The notes: a model not told the origin generated them from the letters alone. A DNA stretch of 64,000 nucleotides from Hemibagrus wyckioides (GCF_019097595.1 NC_080734.1:7433392-7497391), one strand, 5' to 3'. Counted from the stretch's first letter, positions 10,589 to 23,517 are shown. Program-made: numbers and translations.

Positions 10589-11550
10589 TTGAAATTTAAA
10601 TTCGTCATGGTGGAACAGAGACGTGAAGATAAAGGGCCAAAGCTCTCATGGGAAGCCACTCACGAAGGCAAATCTGAACTGAGGCACGTCAGGTGGCTTG
10701 ATGAATCCGCTGTGAGGCTGCACCTTACCATGCAAGCCCTCCTCAGATCATCATCTTGTCCTTATTCTGTCAACGGCATTGATGAGGCTGTCAGGGGCGC
10801 TGCTCGTTTGAGGCTGCGTCGCCTTCCTTTGCATATGCACAACAAGGAGAGATCAGGGAAGAGAGAGGTGGCAGGGGGGAGAGGTAAGAGGTGAGGCAGG
10901 TGCTGCGAGGGAAGCACCATGGGGAATAGCATCTGAGGCTAAGGACATGAAGCACATTCCCAACGGAGATGGCAAAGCAGGAGCTGAGCAGCCGAAAGAA
11001 GCCTGGAGCCTCTCTTAGGCAACGCAGAGGGAGGGCGTCGCATCCCTGTAATCACAAAGTTTAGCTCGAGCAGTGGGACTGTGAGTAGTGCTGGGGGAGT
11101 ATGAGCAAATGAAATGAAATCCTTCCCAAAGCATTTTAAAGTTGATCTACACAGTGGGAGACAAGTTGGTGTCGCATGCAGCAAAAGAAGTTCTCCTCCT
11201 CATCCTCACCGGATATTGTTAAAGCCTATCATCTGGAGCTGCTATGAAAACGCATCTCTAATTAGCCTCACAGCTGGAGGCCACCACCAAGCCACTTCAG
11301 AGTCCGGGAGTTGCAGGTCGAGGGGCCGGCGTTAACGATCTCAAACACACAGAGCAGGCACTGTGATCATTGGCCACGCTAAACACGACACTGGGGGTAG
11401 CACAGAGGCCTCGTCTCCATTCACATCCCCGCAGGACAACTCAAACGTTAGCATAACAAGGGCTCCTTAATTAGACCCCAACACCTTAAAAGGCCCCATC
11501 ATTAATATTCATCATCTTCTGCTTGCTATACTACCACATGATCCATCCAG
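10589..11550. promoter_or_regulatory. Candidate conserved non-coding cluster D
   Basis: Nearly 1 kb of GC-balanced non-repetitive DNA. It has TAATTA at 11468-11473 and an ATTAATATTCATCATC stretch near 11502. The open frames (60-101 codons) lack recognisable domains and overlap on both strands, as unique non-coding sequence often does. I favour regulatory sequence over an exon, with low certainty. Confidence 0.3.
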
Positions 11551-12773
11551 ACGCTTGTGTAAATCGGCCAGGATATATCCACCTACGGTACTAACCTGGT
11601 AACAGCAAGAATTGGATGGATGGGAAGAAAGGTACTAATGGGACCAGGGGGTCATTATGAAGAACAAGAGAACAGAAGGCTCTTTCTCCATAGGGATTAT
11701 TGGTACAATAGTGTAGGTAAAATAGGAGTACGTACACCCGGCTTGCATGCTGCTATTATGCATGGCTGTTGCCTCGCTTGTAAACATTGCATGCATAGGG
11801 TAGAAACAGCATCAAGGAAGTCACCTTTTCTTCTGAAACGCTCTGCTCGAAAGTTAGACAGGAAACCTCACCAAACCAATGGTGAGGCAAATATGCAGGA
11901 AAGTATGTGGATGTGATCAGGTTATCCAACTGAGGTGACGGATTATAAAAATGTTGAAATAGAAAAAAAAAAGCAGAAATGGTAAACACCATTTAGTGCG
12001 ATTCCACCAAAAAAAAAAGAAAACAAAGAAAAGTAAAAGCATTGTTCAGAGTTGTGAGGGAAAAAAATCCCAGGCAAACAAATACTTCAGTGGTATTAGC
12101 ATGTAACGCGTCTGGTGCTGAAGTGTTTGCGCATTCCTGCGGACAGCAGGAGAAGAAGCAGGCTTAACGGTGAGCCTCGGGCCCCAGAGAACGTTCTGGA
12201 TGGTGGTCTGGTACGGCTACAGCGCCAGCTTGGAGTGTGTTCTCCCAAAAGAGAAAGAACACTTACCTGAAAGCCTGAAAGAGCTGCCTGAAGCTAGGGA
12301 GGAAGGCGACTGTTGAAGGCTGGAGCAGCCTATTTTGTCCCTCTGGGAGGTCTGGGTGCCAAGGGTTGTTATTACGCTTAGGACGAGCCTTTGTGGACAG
12401 ATTTATCGACTTTGGCGAGGATCTCTCACGCCGGTGCCAAGTTAAGCCGCAGCATAATTAGCAAACCACAGAGGAATGTGTTTGATGTTGGCTATTACAA
12501 TAGCCTCTCAGATAGATGCCTAGACATGCTCTGGTACTGTCCATGCATGCACACCGAGCGTGACCTCAAGCTGTTTCGCGAAACGCAGGAGGCTCACATG
12601 CACACACGCACATGCGCTTGCACACACAAGCGTGCAGAAAGGACAATTACTCCCATTAAACGGGCCCAGATGCTTCCTTGATTAAATTTGACCACACAAA
12701 CACAAATGAAAGCAAATGGGTACGCGAGAAGGCTTCCCTGAGCATATGTTCAGCGGCTTGCTCCGAGCACATC

Positions 12774-12778
<5 letters not shown>
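11551..12778. other. Unassigned, partly complex sequence
   Basis: Includes poly-A runs (11962-11972, 12010-12019) and a GC-richer non-repetitive part at 12100-12480 that could be another conserved block. CACACGCACATGCGC-type words lie near 12600. No gene recognised. Confidence 0.35.

Positions 12779-12810
<32 letters not shown>
12779..12810. repeat. (GA)n microsatellite
   Basis: About 15 GA dinucleotides. Confidence 0.95.
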
Positions 12811-12812
<2 letters not shown>

Positions 12813-13830
12813 GGCATAATTGAATTTGTTGTTGATTCCATACTGGGCGGATATTTCCAAGTTTATAACAAAGCCTTGATCACTACAAAAACAGCAGGGA
12901 ACAGTTGACAGCCGTATCTGTGATCTCAGCAAGTATTCGCTTTCCTTCAGTGTGTATAACGAATGTACCATGAGTCAAAACTTTCACCCAACTATACCTC
13001 TGCCACACCCCAGGAGGATAACTGGCACCGCCTTTATTTCTCCTCCAAACATGATCTTGGAAAAAAAAAGAAGAAGAAAAGAGTAAACCCTTGTTAAATC
13101 TACTGCAGTAAACTGGACTTCTGCAGATCTGATGCTGAAAAGGAATTCAAATAAAACATTTCAGCACTTCACACAGACTCTGTATTCACTACCTATTCTG
13201 AAGACACATGCAGCTGCACATCGCTTATTGTTCATGTTATTATTTCATGCTTGTCTTGTCACACTGGAATGAGGAACTTGCAGTCCTATATGCCACATTT
13301 GATTGACACCAGGTTTTGTAGCTTGTCAGTCATGCATCAAACTCATTATGAGTTTCCAGCAAATAAAGCTGGTTTGGGCTGTTTCTGGTTGTGTCTAAGG
13401 TCTATAAATGCCAGTCTTCTTGCTAGCATGGTTTTCATTCAGAAAATATTGTTTTTGAAATACGGTGGCCATCATTTTTCCTCCAGCTGACAGAATGTGA
13501 GCAAAATTGGTGTGAGGAAAAATGGCGCTTAAATGGTCGAGGACACTACAACAAAAGGAATTCGCTCCTGAGGAAAAGTGCACTTTGTGAGTAACTGAAG
13601 TTTAACTCTGCACATTTGGCACCCTTTATTTTTTTAATTGTGAATCAATAGAAAAAATGTGGTCTGTACGAAATGGTTGGACTGCGGATTACTAACTAGC
13701 ATCCTACTGGGGTTTTGCTTGACTGGTTTATTAAATGCTGCCTAAATGTTGCTCACAAGCTAGCAAACTCGACATTAGCTCTATACTGGTCTGTCCAAAA
13801 GCTGATACTGTCCAGTTCACAAAAACTATA
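12811..13830. other. Unassigned sequence
   Basis: No repeat family, gene or strong motif cluster recognised. Confidence 0.4.
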
Positions 13831-13835
13831 TTTGA

Positions 13836-13922
13836 TATATATATATTGATGGATGACCATATTCAGCCTTATTTTGCTGTTGTACACAAAAGTTATATAT
13901 ATATATATATATAAAAAAAAAA
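13836..13922. repeat. Two (TA)n tracts with an A-run
   Basis: Short TA tracts at 13836-13847 and 13893-13912, the second followed by A10. Confidence 0.85.
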
Positions 13923-15179
13923 GTAGCGTCATGAGTAGAGAACACATAACGTGATGTGTTCACTGGCAGCTGATTTAATGGATTGAGACCCAAATTCTGG
14001 CAGTTTCATAAATTTATGATTAAAATCTCAGAATCTGACAGGTACTCCGGTGCTTGTCTTAAAGCCACCGATAAGACGATTATGCAAACCCAAAAAAAAA
14101 ACACCCAAAACACAGCAACAAACACACATTTGTATTGAAAAATAAACTAAACATGCAGGAACAGAACAAAATGTCCTCCATCTAACCCTGAAGCAAGCTA
14201 GTTTATGCAAGTTCATTTTCTACACAAGTACAGATCATGCTGATTCATAGTGTGAACACAATGCAATCATTTTATATCGTAGGTTTATGGTTAGAAGATC
14301 TTGATTCTTTAATCTGATATGGATAACATTATTGCACAATCTGTGATCACTGATCGGCCAAGATTTTATTAGGATCGTCTTGTGGAGTGTGACACTTAAT
14401 TACATGGTAAAACTAGCTTAAGAGGAAAGGCAAGTTTTCCTAATCAAAAGGGACAAGATGTGACAAAGACACTTGTTATGAGATGCTATATAACTGTACT
14501 GTGCTATATAGTTACTTTAGTTGACTAGATCAGACCTTAACTAGCCTGATGTCACCTCTCTTTAACGTTTACTAGTTAATTAGTTTCTGATTCATTTGCT
14601 AATATGGAGTCTTTTCTCCGCTTGAAGGAAGCCTGAATCCGTGGTTTCACAGTGCTCTGTCCCAGAACCAAATGACCCAAGACCCCATGTGTGTCCACAG
14701 CCAGGTGTTTCTGAACCTCTGATCCAAGACACATGTCCATAGCCCTTCACTTTCCCCCCTTAAATCTTTATTATTTGTTGAAGAACAGATTCAAGATAGC
14801 TAGGTTTGCTGTGCCTAAATGCGTGGGCCAATGCACAAAATCTACATTTTTAACCACCATATTTTAATCAGACCATCCTATCCCACATGTCAGCAGATCC
14901 CCTGCTTCCCCACTGAATCCCTGTGATGGTGGAGCCAAGGACAGATCAGTGAACTAGCTGTGGCTTTGAATGCTTTCAATCTGCTATGTGAAGAACTAGC
15001 TCACCAATTCATTCTGTAGTATTAATGGGATTAATATCCCAGAGTATATTTTCCCTCAGGATGCAGTTCAGGCTCAGCACCCCAAAGGAGTCACTTAAAC
15101 ACTAATTCTAATATCAGCGTACGTCCATGCCTCATTGCTGCATTAACCAGCAGAGAAAATAGCACTGAACCAAGCAAGC
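13923..15179. other. Unassigned sequence
   Basis: Over 1.2 kb without a recognised repeat, gene or motif cluster. Confidence 0.4.
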
Positions 15180-15560
15180 TTTAGAGTCAGGCCTGCGTTT
15201 AACTTGGAGAGGTGGAATGAGGCTTTATTCCAATTCTCCTCGGTGCAGCTGCAGACCGTTTGAGGCCATAAGCTCCAAATAAGTCTTCGTCACTTGCACC
15301 GGGGCCTTATTAATTACCTGGGCCGAGCTGAGGCTTCAGTGTGCCAGAGGGCTCAGCAGCTAATGCATCCCATTCGACAGAGGCTGCTCTGGCTAATGCC
15401 TCCCTGGAGGGAAGTCTCCCTAATTAATCCACCATTTCCACTTTAGCTGCACCCTCCCCTCTGAGACCTGGAGGAAGTGTGGATGGGTGAGTGATTTAAA
15501 TTACTCACAAACAATGCCCAAATGTGGCAGGGGGGAGTGCTGAAAAGGGCTAATACAGTA
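15180..15560. promoter_or_regulatory. Candidate conserved non-coding block E
   Basis: GC-balanced non-repetitive block with two TAATTA sites (15311-15316, 15421-15426) in GC-rich surroundings, and a GATTTAAATTACTC stretch near 15494. Typical of homeodomain-responsive enhancers, but not proven. Confidence 0.35.
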
Positions 15561-15756
15561 AGATGTATGGTGTTTCACCATCTTGTGGGCTTTTCATAGC
15601 AGACCGAGTGGCTGCACATGCTACCAAACTTTCACCGTTGGCGATTGATGAGTGCATCCAGCCAGTGCGTCGACAAATGACATGGCTGAATTTTGGAAGC
15701 TTTACCACATCATGTGATTGAAAATGCTAGCTTTGGATGCATCACATAGTCTATTG

Positions 15757-15925
15757 ATCTCTAAATTGTCCGTAGTGTGTGAATGGGTGTGTGAGTGTGC
15801 TGTCCAGGCTGTACCCTGCCTTGTGCCCTGAGTCTGCTATAATAGGCTCCAGGTTCCCCATGACCCTGCAGGATAAGCAGTTTAAAGAATGGATGGATGG
15901 ATGGATGAATGGATGGATTATTAAA
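15757..15925 (+). mobile_element. SINE family C, 3' half with GGAT tail
   Basis: Begins at CTAAATTGTCCGTAGTGTG and continues through CTTGTGCCCTGAGTC, ATAGGCTCCAGGTTCCCC and GACCCTGCAGGATAAGCAG into a (GGAT)n tail at about 15891-15920. The tRNA head is missing. Confidence 0.8.
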
Positions 15926-16094
15926 CATTACTTTCAACTAAACCAACCTTTTAAAAGTTAAATCATAATGACTATCACTATATAATTAAGTAGCTCAACT
16001 GTTAACTCATCACAATGATATATATTCGAATTTTGAACAAATTTGTTAACATGGCGCTAAATTTACTTTTCAACTGAAAAACTAGGCATCATCT

Positions 16095-16385
16095 TGGAGT
16101 AACAAGTAGCAATGCCATCTCACAGCTTTAGGGTCCCTGGTTCGATCCTGATCTCAGGTTACTGGCTGTGTGAAATTTCCTCTGGAGTCTCCAGTTTCCT
16201 CCCAAGACTTGCTGAAAAAACATGCTGCTAAGTAACTAACCACACTAAACTGCACATTGGTTTGCATGGTGCTTCTCGATGGACCAGTGTCCCATCTATT
16301 GTGTTGCCTTCTTTGTTCCTGGGACAAGCTCCAGATTCACCACAACTCAGCATTAAGTGGTTACTGAATTTAAATGTGAATTTCC
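16095..16385 (+). mobile_element. SINE family D, near full length
   Basis: The tRNA-like head has a perfect B box (GGTTCGATCC, 16139-16148). Downstream landmarks are GGTTACTGGCTGTGTG, CAGTTTCCTCCCA, GATGGACCAGTGTCCCATC, CAAGCTCCAGATTCACC and GTGGTTACTGAAT. This is the copy with the best-preserved Pol III promoter of family D. Confidence 0.85.
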
Positions 16386-17244
16386 TCTGTATGGAATATA
16401 TTTGTGGGGTACTGCTGCATTTCTACTGTGTACTGGGCATATGCACTTTTGAGTAGAACCAATGAAAAATACAAGACGATCTGTCTGTGTTTATTTTATT
16501 ATTTTTTTTACATTTGGTTTGGCAGTTCTTTTAGCTAATTAAGTTTTATCTTATATCTAAGCCGTAGGCTAAAAGGTAATGTGTGAACAGGGCAATGTAA
16601 ATAATGAGTCACTGGCATAAATGGTACCCATTATTTAGAGATTAAAAAAAAAACAATGATCAGGACATCACATGTGTTTCAGAGTATCCATTGTTACCCT
16701 GGAGTACTTTGGCTGATATTTCACTGGATTGTAAAATGCTGTACTCTTGTATGCCATTCTGTGGCCTTCATTATATTGTCATTTTGAGTTATCAGCAACA
16801 GTGGCCAGGAGATTATGAGTGACGTGCTCAAACAGTGCAAGTAGGCTGCCCTGGCTCTCAACATGCTCTGGCATGAGGGCCATGATCTGCCTGCCAGATT
16901 GTTAATGTGTGTGTCTGCATGTCTGGCCAAGGGCCTAAGTTCACTCTGATGAAGGAGGGGATTGCTTAGAGATTGCTGAGAGGTTTAAAATCAGATGGAA
17001 GAGGATAAAAACACCAAAGTGCTTTGGTACCATGAGTCCTGGGTCAGCACAGAGGTCAGTTTACAGCTGGGACCACTTAACGTAATAGGTTAAATGTTAG
17101 TATTTGCTGTGTGTATTGTTTAATTGGACATTTACATCATTTCTGTTGCTTTGGCTTTGTTTTTCAGCTTATTTCAAATGTGTTGAAAGTTGAACATGCA
17201 GACCATCAGATTTTATTTGAAGGTACTTACACCTACTTTGGCCG
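16386..17244. other. Unassigned sequence
   Basis: No repeat family or gene recognised. Confidence 0.4.
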
Positions 17245-17776
17245 ACCCAATCAGAACTTTTCTACATTTAGTGATCCAATCAGAACTCTTCACCATGTGG
17301 CAACCCAATCGGAAATCTTATACTGGACAATCGAATCTCTTCTACTTTTAGAGGTCCAGTCAGAATTTTTTTCTTCTTTTTTTTTTTTTACAAATTGACA
17401 ACCCAGTCAGAAGACATCTACATTTGGCACTCAAATGGGAACTCCTCATTTAGCAATCCAATGGGAACTTTTCTACTTTGGGCAACCCCAACGGGAACTC
17501 TTATACATCGGGCAATTCTATCAGAACACCTCTATATTGGTTAATGGGAACTCTTCTTGAATGGATGACCCAATGAGAACTGTTATTTAGTGAGTGACCC
17601 AATAGGGAACTCTTCTTCAGTGGGTGACCCAATGGAAACTCTTCTTAAATGGCTGACCCAATAGGAACTCTTTTTCAATGTGTAATCTAATGGGAACTCT
17701 TGGGTAACCGAAATCATAACACTTCAATATGTGGGGTGACCAAATAAGAAAATTTTGCTTTCTTATTTTGGGAGCC
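17245..17776. repeat. Diverged minisatellite, unit about 25-32 bp
   Basis: About 18 units built on CCAATGGGAACTCTTCT followed by a variable TACATTGGGTGAC-like half. Unit starts can be followed at 17458, 17488, 17570, 17599, 17629 and 17658. Units differ in sequence and length, so the array is old. It is not a coding repeat: stops occur in all frames across it. Confidence 0.85.
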
Positions 17777-18304
17777 TGGTTATTTGGGAACTCAGCTGGG
17801 TTTTGACCATCTGAATGTCAGTATGTCAAGAGAGCTAACAGAAAGTCTAGACTTTTAGATCTTGTGAATATGTGGATCCTTGAATGTGTTTTTGTGTCAC
17901 TGTGAAAACCAAAAGAGTTTTAATGCTAGTAAAGCAGGTCATCATGAAAATAATACAAGGTACAGTCTTAAAAAGCAGAAATGCACTGGTGAGTCTGAGT
18001 TAAGTTGTGAGGTTGCCCACTGGACAGCTCTTCAGTAGAGAACAATAGCACTTATCTTGAGGACAAGCTGTCAAACAGATCAAGAGCATTATCCAAGATG
18101 TAGGCATATATGTATCAAATACATGACAGCAAATGCTTATGATAACATACAAACCACTGAAAGATCCTAAAATACAGAATGACTGGATTATGAAATACCT
18201 GAGGTCGTACAGAGATATTAGACAAATTAGAGCGATTAAATGAGGAAAGGTGTAAAGAAAAACAACCAGTTCAGAAGTATACACATCATTTATGTTTATG
18301 TTTA
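17777..18304. other. Unassigned sequence before a transposase remnant
   Basis: The last part may belong to the same decayed element, but I cannot align it. The minus-strand 107-codon frame at 18000-18323 has no family signature. Confidence 0.35.
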
Positions 18305-18692
18305 TTTTGGCCAGGGCATGCATGCTTACCAGTGGAACCTGTCTTTATTGATGATATGATTGCTACCAGCAGTAATGGGAGACCTTATAAAGACTAATAT
18401 CTCAAATTCATCCAAATTCCTTAAGACTGAGGAGATGGCACTTTATATTACAGCTGGACGATGACCCAAAACATATGGCTAACGAAACCACAAGGCTAAA
18501 CGATGGAATGTTTGACAATGGCCAAGTCTGTAACCCAACCTGAACCAGACGGAGTTGAATTTAACCTACTGAAGAGGAGAATGAGGAGCCTTCAAAACAA
18601 GCAGCAATGGAAAATTCCTGCATTACAGGCCTGGCAGAAGAGCATCACCACAGAAAATACCCAGCACCACCCAATCACAGAAAAACTAAAAA
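18305..18692 (+). pseudogene. Tc1/mariner transposase C-terminal remnant
   Basis: Decayed catalytic half of a Tc1/mariner transposase, the DDE enzyme that cuts and pastes the element at TA sites. The plus strand encodes LDDDPKHM at about 18452-18475, corresponding to the second catalytic Asp region (DNDPKH in intact copies). Further on, AAGCAGCAATGG and ACAGGCCTGGCAGAAGAGCATCACC-type DNA (in two pieces here) match the family's last third. Frames shift and stops interrupt it (for example just before the NPIE position). No inverted ends were found. The 76-codon open frame at 18503-18733 is in a wrong frame relative to the original protein. Confidence 0.75.
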
Positions 18693-18924
18693 TTTTCATG
18701 TCATTTCAAACCATTCAAAATAATGTTATATAATAGATTGTCCCAAATACCCAAGCAGCATCAGAGTGCACAGATTTATGAACATGCAGGACATGCCATC
18801 CCTTTCTACCCCTGCTACCCTAGTTACACTAGTTCCCAAGAGTGCTATAATATACTGTATATAACACTGAGACACAGCTAGCCATCCAAAATCAGATTGC
18901 ATTATGAATCCAAATCCCAATAAT

Positions 18925-19085
18925 CCAATATTATATAATAATATTATATATACTGTATATTTATAAAATAAATAAAGAAATATTTATATATTTATTTTAT
19001 AATAATATATATTATAATATATTAGTTTATATTTTTTAATATATATTTATATATATATATTTTTTTGTTACTACTACACAATACT
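18925..19085. repeat. AT-rich tract with internal palindromic stretches
   Basis: Almost pure A/T over 150 bp, including TATATAATAATATTATATA and mirrored TTTATTTTATAA words. It could fold, but no element ends are seen. Confidence 0.8.
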
Positions 19086-21305
19086 ATATATATTGTTATG
19101 TATTTATTGCTTTTTATTATAGATATTTAAGTTCTGGAGTTAAGTTTAATTAAATAATAAACATTCTTAATAATATGATTTGTTTTTGACAGAGCAGCAC
19201 AATTATCAAATTTAATTACTGATGACCTCCATGTCATGTCTGGCTATTTCAGCCTGCGTCCTTGTCCATGTATTATGGATGCTGTTTCATCAGACTACGT
19301 TAGGTTTGTTTGTTGTTCGTTTATTCAGGTTTTGTGTGCCATACACCAATCAGGCATGTTTGTGCACTGACCTTGTCTATGTTGTTTTCTGAACTGTGTC
19401 CCTGCTGTAAAATCAGCTTCTTGCGTAGTTTTGTTCATACAGAATCATGAAAGGAGTCATGAAAGGTTTCTCAATGTAAGGAATGTTCTTGTTGAAATAA
19501 CTGTGTAAGAAGTTGCAAGGACACCTGGAGAGTCTGAGATGTTTGAGCAACAGACTACACAACAACATGATACTGGTATCCATACTGGTTACTGAAGATC
19601 TTTACAAGCTCATAGTCAGGGACAAACTGAGGGAATGTGCTTACTTGAATAGTATATAATTGTTCATTAAATTACACTTTAGACTGAAATAATAGACAGT
19701 ATGAGTACCTTCATAAATGTCATTATGATCTATAGGGCTGTATAATTACTTCACAAAAAGTCTACCATGATTAGAACCATGTATGATGGTTTTGCAGGAA
19801 TTAAAACATTGTTCAAATTCTGACATCGTGATTAAAAAATTGTGATTAATTTGATCTATTTGGCTAAACTAATCTGAGTAAAATGAACTGTTTTTCTCAA
19901 CTACACCAACACCACAGTTTAGTTCTGCCTTATAAGTGATAAACCCATTAAATGTACAGCTCAACATACAGTCACACAACCATTCAATTCTTCTTCACTG
20001 GCAAGTAACCAACCAGTGGTAGGACAAAAACAGTAACATACTCAAAAAAAATTACGCTTAAGGCTTATCCATGTGTCAGTAGATGATTTCACCTGGATAC
20101 TGTGAGTTTGTACACAAGAATGGCTGCTGTATTCATATAGACTGTCCTGTGCTTATCCTTATAATAAATAACCCAATTTATACTGTTTCACTGTCAACGT
20201 ATATAGTTGGAGAAGGACAATTTATAATCTTAGTCTCTGGTGTCATCCAGATGAGCACAGGTTCCATTTTAACTCTAGTTCCTTGTTTTTCTTTGCCTCC
20301 GTCCGACTCTGGCTTACTCATTTAGGCTCTAGACCAACATTCTGATTTCTGTAAACCTTCTTTTTGACAAGGTCCAGTATTAAAATTGCTCAAATAAAAT
20401 GGAATTAAATGGACCTGAAATGTACCAGATTGCTTGGTAATTTTCGAGGTGGTAGCTCTGTCAAGCCAATCTCTATATGAATTTTTAACAAAACAAGTGC
20501 AATTGCTTGGATTTTCTGTGATTATATACAAAGCAGTATGGAGGTAGGAAATTTTTTGGAAAGAAATGCCATGACCACAAACTTTCCAATTTACCCCACC
20601 AATTAATCGTAATTTTTTTATACTATTGAGTATATTAAAATATAAATATTTAGCTATTTACATTTTAAAGTCTTAAGTTTAGGTTTGAATGTTTTTTAGC
20701 ATGTATTCTCATTATGTTTGATGATGTTTTATAGTTGCCTCATGTTGCTGGGGAGGTGGGGGACCTCACCAGCATCCGCCTGAGCTCTTTTACAACGCCT
20801 ACGTCCTGCTAATTGGCATTAACCCTAATGTGACTCACCTGCGTAGCTACCCTTGTAATTGTGATTAAACTACTTCATAGTTAAAATCCCTTTTTCATAT
20901 TGTTTTTACATTATGGATTTAATTAGCATTTTCTCCAACCATTACAAGGATACGTGACTTAATTGTAGAGCATGTAAAGAACTCAACAAAAGGAAAGTGG
21001 TAAATCATCAACTCACAAACTTCATCCAAGGACATCATACTTATGAGTCATTTTATCAATTAGAAATAAAGCTCTTAATAACAGTGGAGCTTCCCTTCCA
21101 TGACTTAGTGGTGGATATGCCAGCTTTGTTAAATTCAGCAAAGGAAGCTTAGAACAATACAGGGTTCTGTTCGGATTTAATCCAAAAATGAAGTTTGTGT
21201 ACAGATTGAACCACATATAAAGGTAGAGCTTCATGGTGGGACAAGCCATCACTCTGTAGAGAAAAGTATCTGGGAAGGTTTGCCAAAGATTGAAGGAAGG
21301 AATAT
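19086..21305. other. Long unassigned stretch
   Basis: About 2.2 kb of moderately AT-rich sequence. Apart from a 16-base chance-level match to a Tc1 end (19348-19363), I see no repeat family, exon or motif cluster. Confidence 0.4.
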
Positions 21306-21310
21306 CTTGG

Positions 21311-21373
<63 letters not shown>
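21311..21373. repeat. (AT)n microsatellite
   Basis: About 30 AT dinucleotides, bounded by ATAC on both sides. Tyr-Ile open frames on both strands are artefacts of this tract. Confidence 0.97.
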
Positions 21374-21377
<4 letters not shown>

Positions 21378-22091
21378 CTGTACAGTACATACAGTGGCAT
21401 GGTTTTAATAAATGTAATAATCAAATGATTCACAGAAAACCCATTTGTTCACATAATTCAAATGCAGTCAAAGAGCAAAAGGTTCAAGTTTTTACTGTAA
21501 AGAATTCATTTAATGTGTACAATCATATACACTGTTCAATCCAGTTTAACACAGGAGGCAGAAACGATTCACAGTACTGGTAGATTAAAATGTCTTACTG
21601 TATAGCTAACACGGCTGTAGCTTCAAACAACTTCATTCATTTTACTCTGTAACTAGATGCCGAAGCCACCCAAGCAGCAAAGAGCCTCATATCTACTGGA
21701 CAGCCCACATGTTTGCCAGTAAACTTCAGAGCTTTAATAATATTACAAACCACACAAGCTATGAGTAAAACCATCCATGGTGAACTGTTAGTCTAGCTAG
21801 CTACTTTTGCTAGCTATTTCAATATATTAAGTATGTCTTATAACCAACTTGTCACTGGAAAGTTGATGTTCAGGCTGATAAAGAGCTAAAGCTAGACCAG
21901 TTGTTGACAGTTACCAAATGGTAACAGTATAGTAATGGTATAGAAGGTAGCTAATAGTTACACTATATTGCCAAATGTTTTGGTAACTTGATAAAAAAAA
22001 AACAAAGCTAGCTGTCTAGATATTTGGAAATGTAATGCTTGCTTTAATGAATTCATTGTATTAACATCTTTTTTTAATCTTGTACTCTTTT
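21374..22091. other. Unassigned sequence with GCTAGC words
   Basis: GCTAGCTAGC and GCTAGCTATTTC occur near 21792-21818 and again near 22008. Otherwise featureless. Confidence 0.4.
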
Positions 22092-22318
22092 AACAAGTGG
22101 TTAAGGCTCTGGGTCGTTGGCTGGAAGATTGGGGGTTCAAGCCCCAGCACTGCCAAGCTGCCGCTGTTGGGCCCTTGAACAAGGCCCCGAACCCACCCTG
22201 CTCCAGGGGCGCTGCATCATGGCTGACCCTGCGCTCTGACCCCAACGCCAAAGGTTGGGATATGCGAAGAAAGAATTTCACTGTGCAGTAATGTATATGT
22301 GACAAATAAAGTTAAACT
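22092..22318 (+). mobile_element. SINE family A, full length
   Basis: Best copy of this family. The A-box region TGGTTAAGGCTCTGGG and B box GGGTTCAAGCCCC form the tRNA-like head. The body has CACTGCCAAGCTGCCGCTG, CTGCTCCAGGGGCGCTG and CTGACCCCAACGCC. The tail is AAGAATTTCACTGTGCAG followed by AATGTATATGTGACAAATAAAG. Non-coding, Pol III type. The 64- and 71-codon open frames inside it are not genes. Confidence 0.9.
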
Positions 22319-22820
22319 TAACTAAAAGAAAATTTAAATGCAGTATACTATATGGTAATAAGCATTTTTCACCTATAGGTTGTTCTCTAAAATTTTTTCT
22401 CTTGACCTAGAGATACCAAACAAAGTATCATTACTGTTATCAATTTTTATAGTATGAATAAATATTATTTACAGTAACTACCATCTTTTTTTACAGATAA
22501 CACTACATGCATCTTTGTCAGAAACCTGAGATTACACAACAACTCAACACCGTTTGAGGTGATTGTGTGAAGATTTCAGCATGTACTTTGCATATAAGTG
22601 GAGGATTTGTGTAAATTCGTCTTTTTTCTCTTAACCATTCCTTTGAAGTCACAAGGGTTATTTCCTATCCAAATGAAATGTTTCGTTGGTAACAGTGCAA
22701 CATGAAAACAGTAACGTGTTTCAAAGGTCAACAACCGACTACAAAAGTAATTTAGTCATAATGTTTTTCCTATAAATATTCAGACGGCAGTTAATTATCA
22801 GCTGATTCTTTCTTTCTCTT
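22319..22820. other. Unassigned sequence
   Basis: No repeat family or gene recognised. Confidence 0.4.
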
Positions 22821-22823
22821 TGC

Positions 22824-22881
<58 letters not shown>

Positions 22882-22900
22882 CTCTCTTTGTATGTATGTA

Positions 22901-22945
<45 letters not shown>
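22824..22945. repeat. Compound (CT)n-(CA)n-(GTAT)n-(GT)n microsatellite
   Basis: CT (22824-22850), CA (22850-22876), GTAT (22889-22905) and GT (22905-22945) follow one another. The CA and GT blocks are complementary and could pair as a hairpin. Confidence 0.95.
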
Positions 22946-22947
<2 letters not shown>

Positions 22948-23515
22948 GTGTTTGTGCTTAGTGCATGCTTGCTGCCTCTACTGGAGAGCTCTAATAAAAG
23001 CGTGATGTGAGAGAGGTAACGTATGGGACCCATTAGATTGTTTATTAAAAGTTGTTCCCTTCTGCTCTCCTAAACACTGAACCACAGACATTTTGAAAAA
23101 GTTCTCCTTGGCCACAGGACCGGCAATCACAGCCTGTGAAAGGGAAGTCCACTCAGTCCAAAAACAGATGATCACATGAAACATTCTTTTTTAACCCAAT
23201 ACTGCACAGAGCATTGCTGGAGGAATTCTCATGAGTGGGAGCAAGTTTGTTGGGTTTCGTATGAATTAAGTTTTAATTAAAGCTGCAAGTGTTAACTCAA
23301 CCCTGCTTTAAACCGAACCATTCAGAACATTCCATTGGCATGCGGTGCAACGTCCTACAAACTTGCAATCATGAGATTATCATGTCTTGGTATATCATTT
23401 TTAAAAAGTATCAGGTCTCTATATATTTTTACATTCGTCACTACTGTATGAGGGTGCAAATTTCCAGAAGCTTCCGGATGATCACTTTTATTAGACACTA
23501 AAACATTATGTGAGT
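22946..23515. other. Unassigned sequence
   Basis: No repeat family or gene recognised. Confidence 0.4.
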
Positions 23516-23517
23516 GT

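Noticed and set aside
19348..19363. ATACACCAATCAGGCAT, like the terminal end of the 32.2 kb Tc1 family
   Set aside because: Only about 16 bases match and the sequence diverges at once. Could be chance or a highly decayed solo end.
22090..22305. 71- and 64-codon frames on both strands
   Set aside because: They lie inside a full-length tRNA-derived SINE, which is non-coding.
22792..23033. 80-codon minus-strand frame with Thr-His and Arg-Glu runs
   Set aside because: Spans the CT/CA/GT compound microsatellite.
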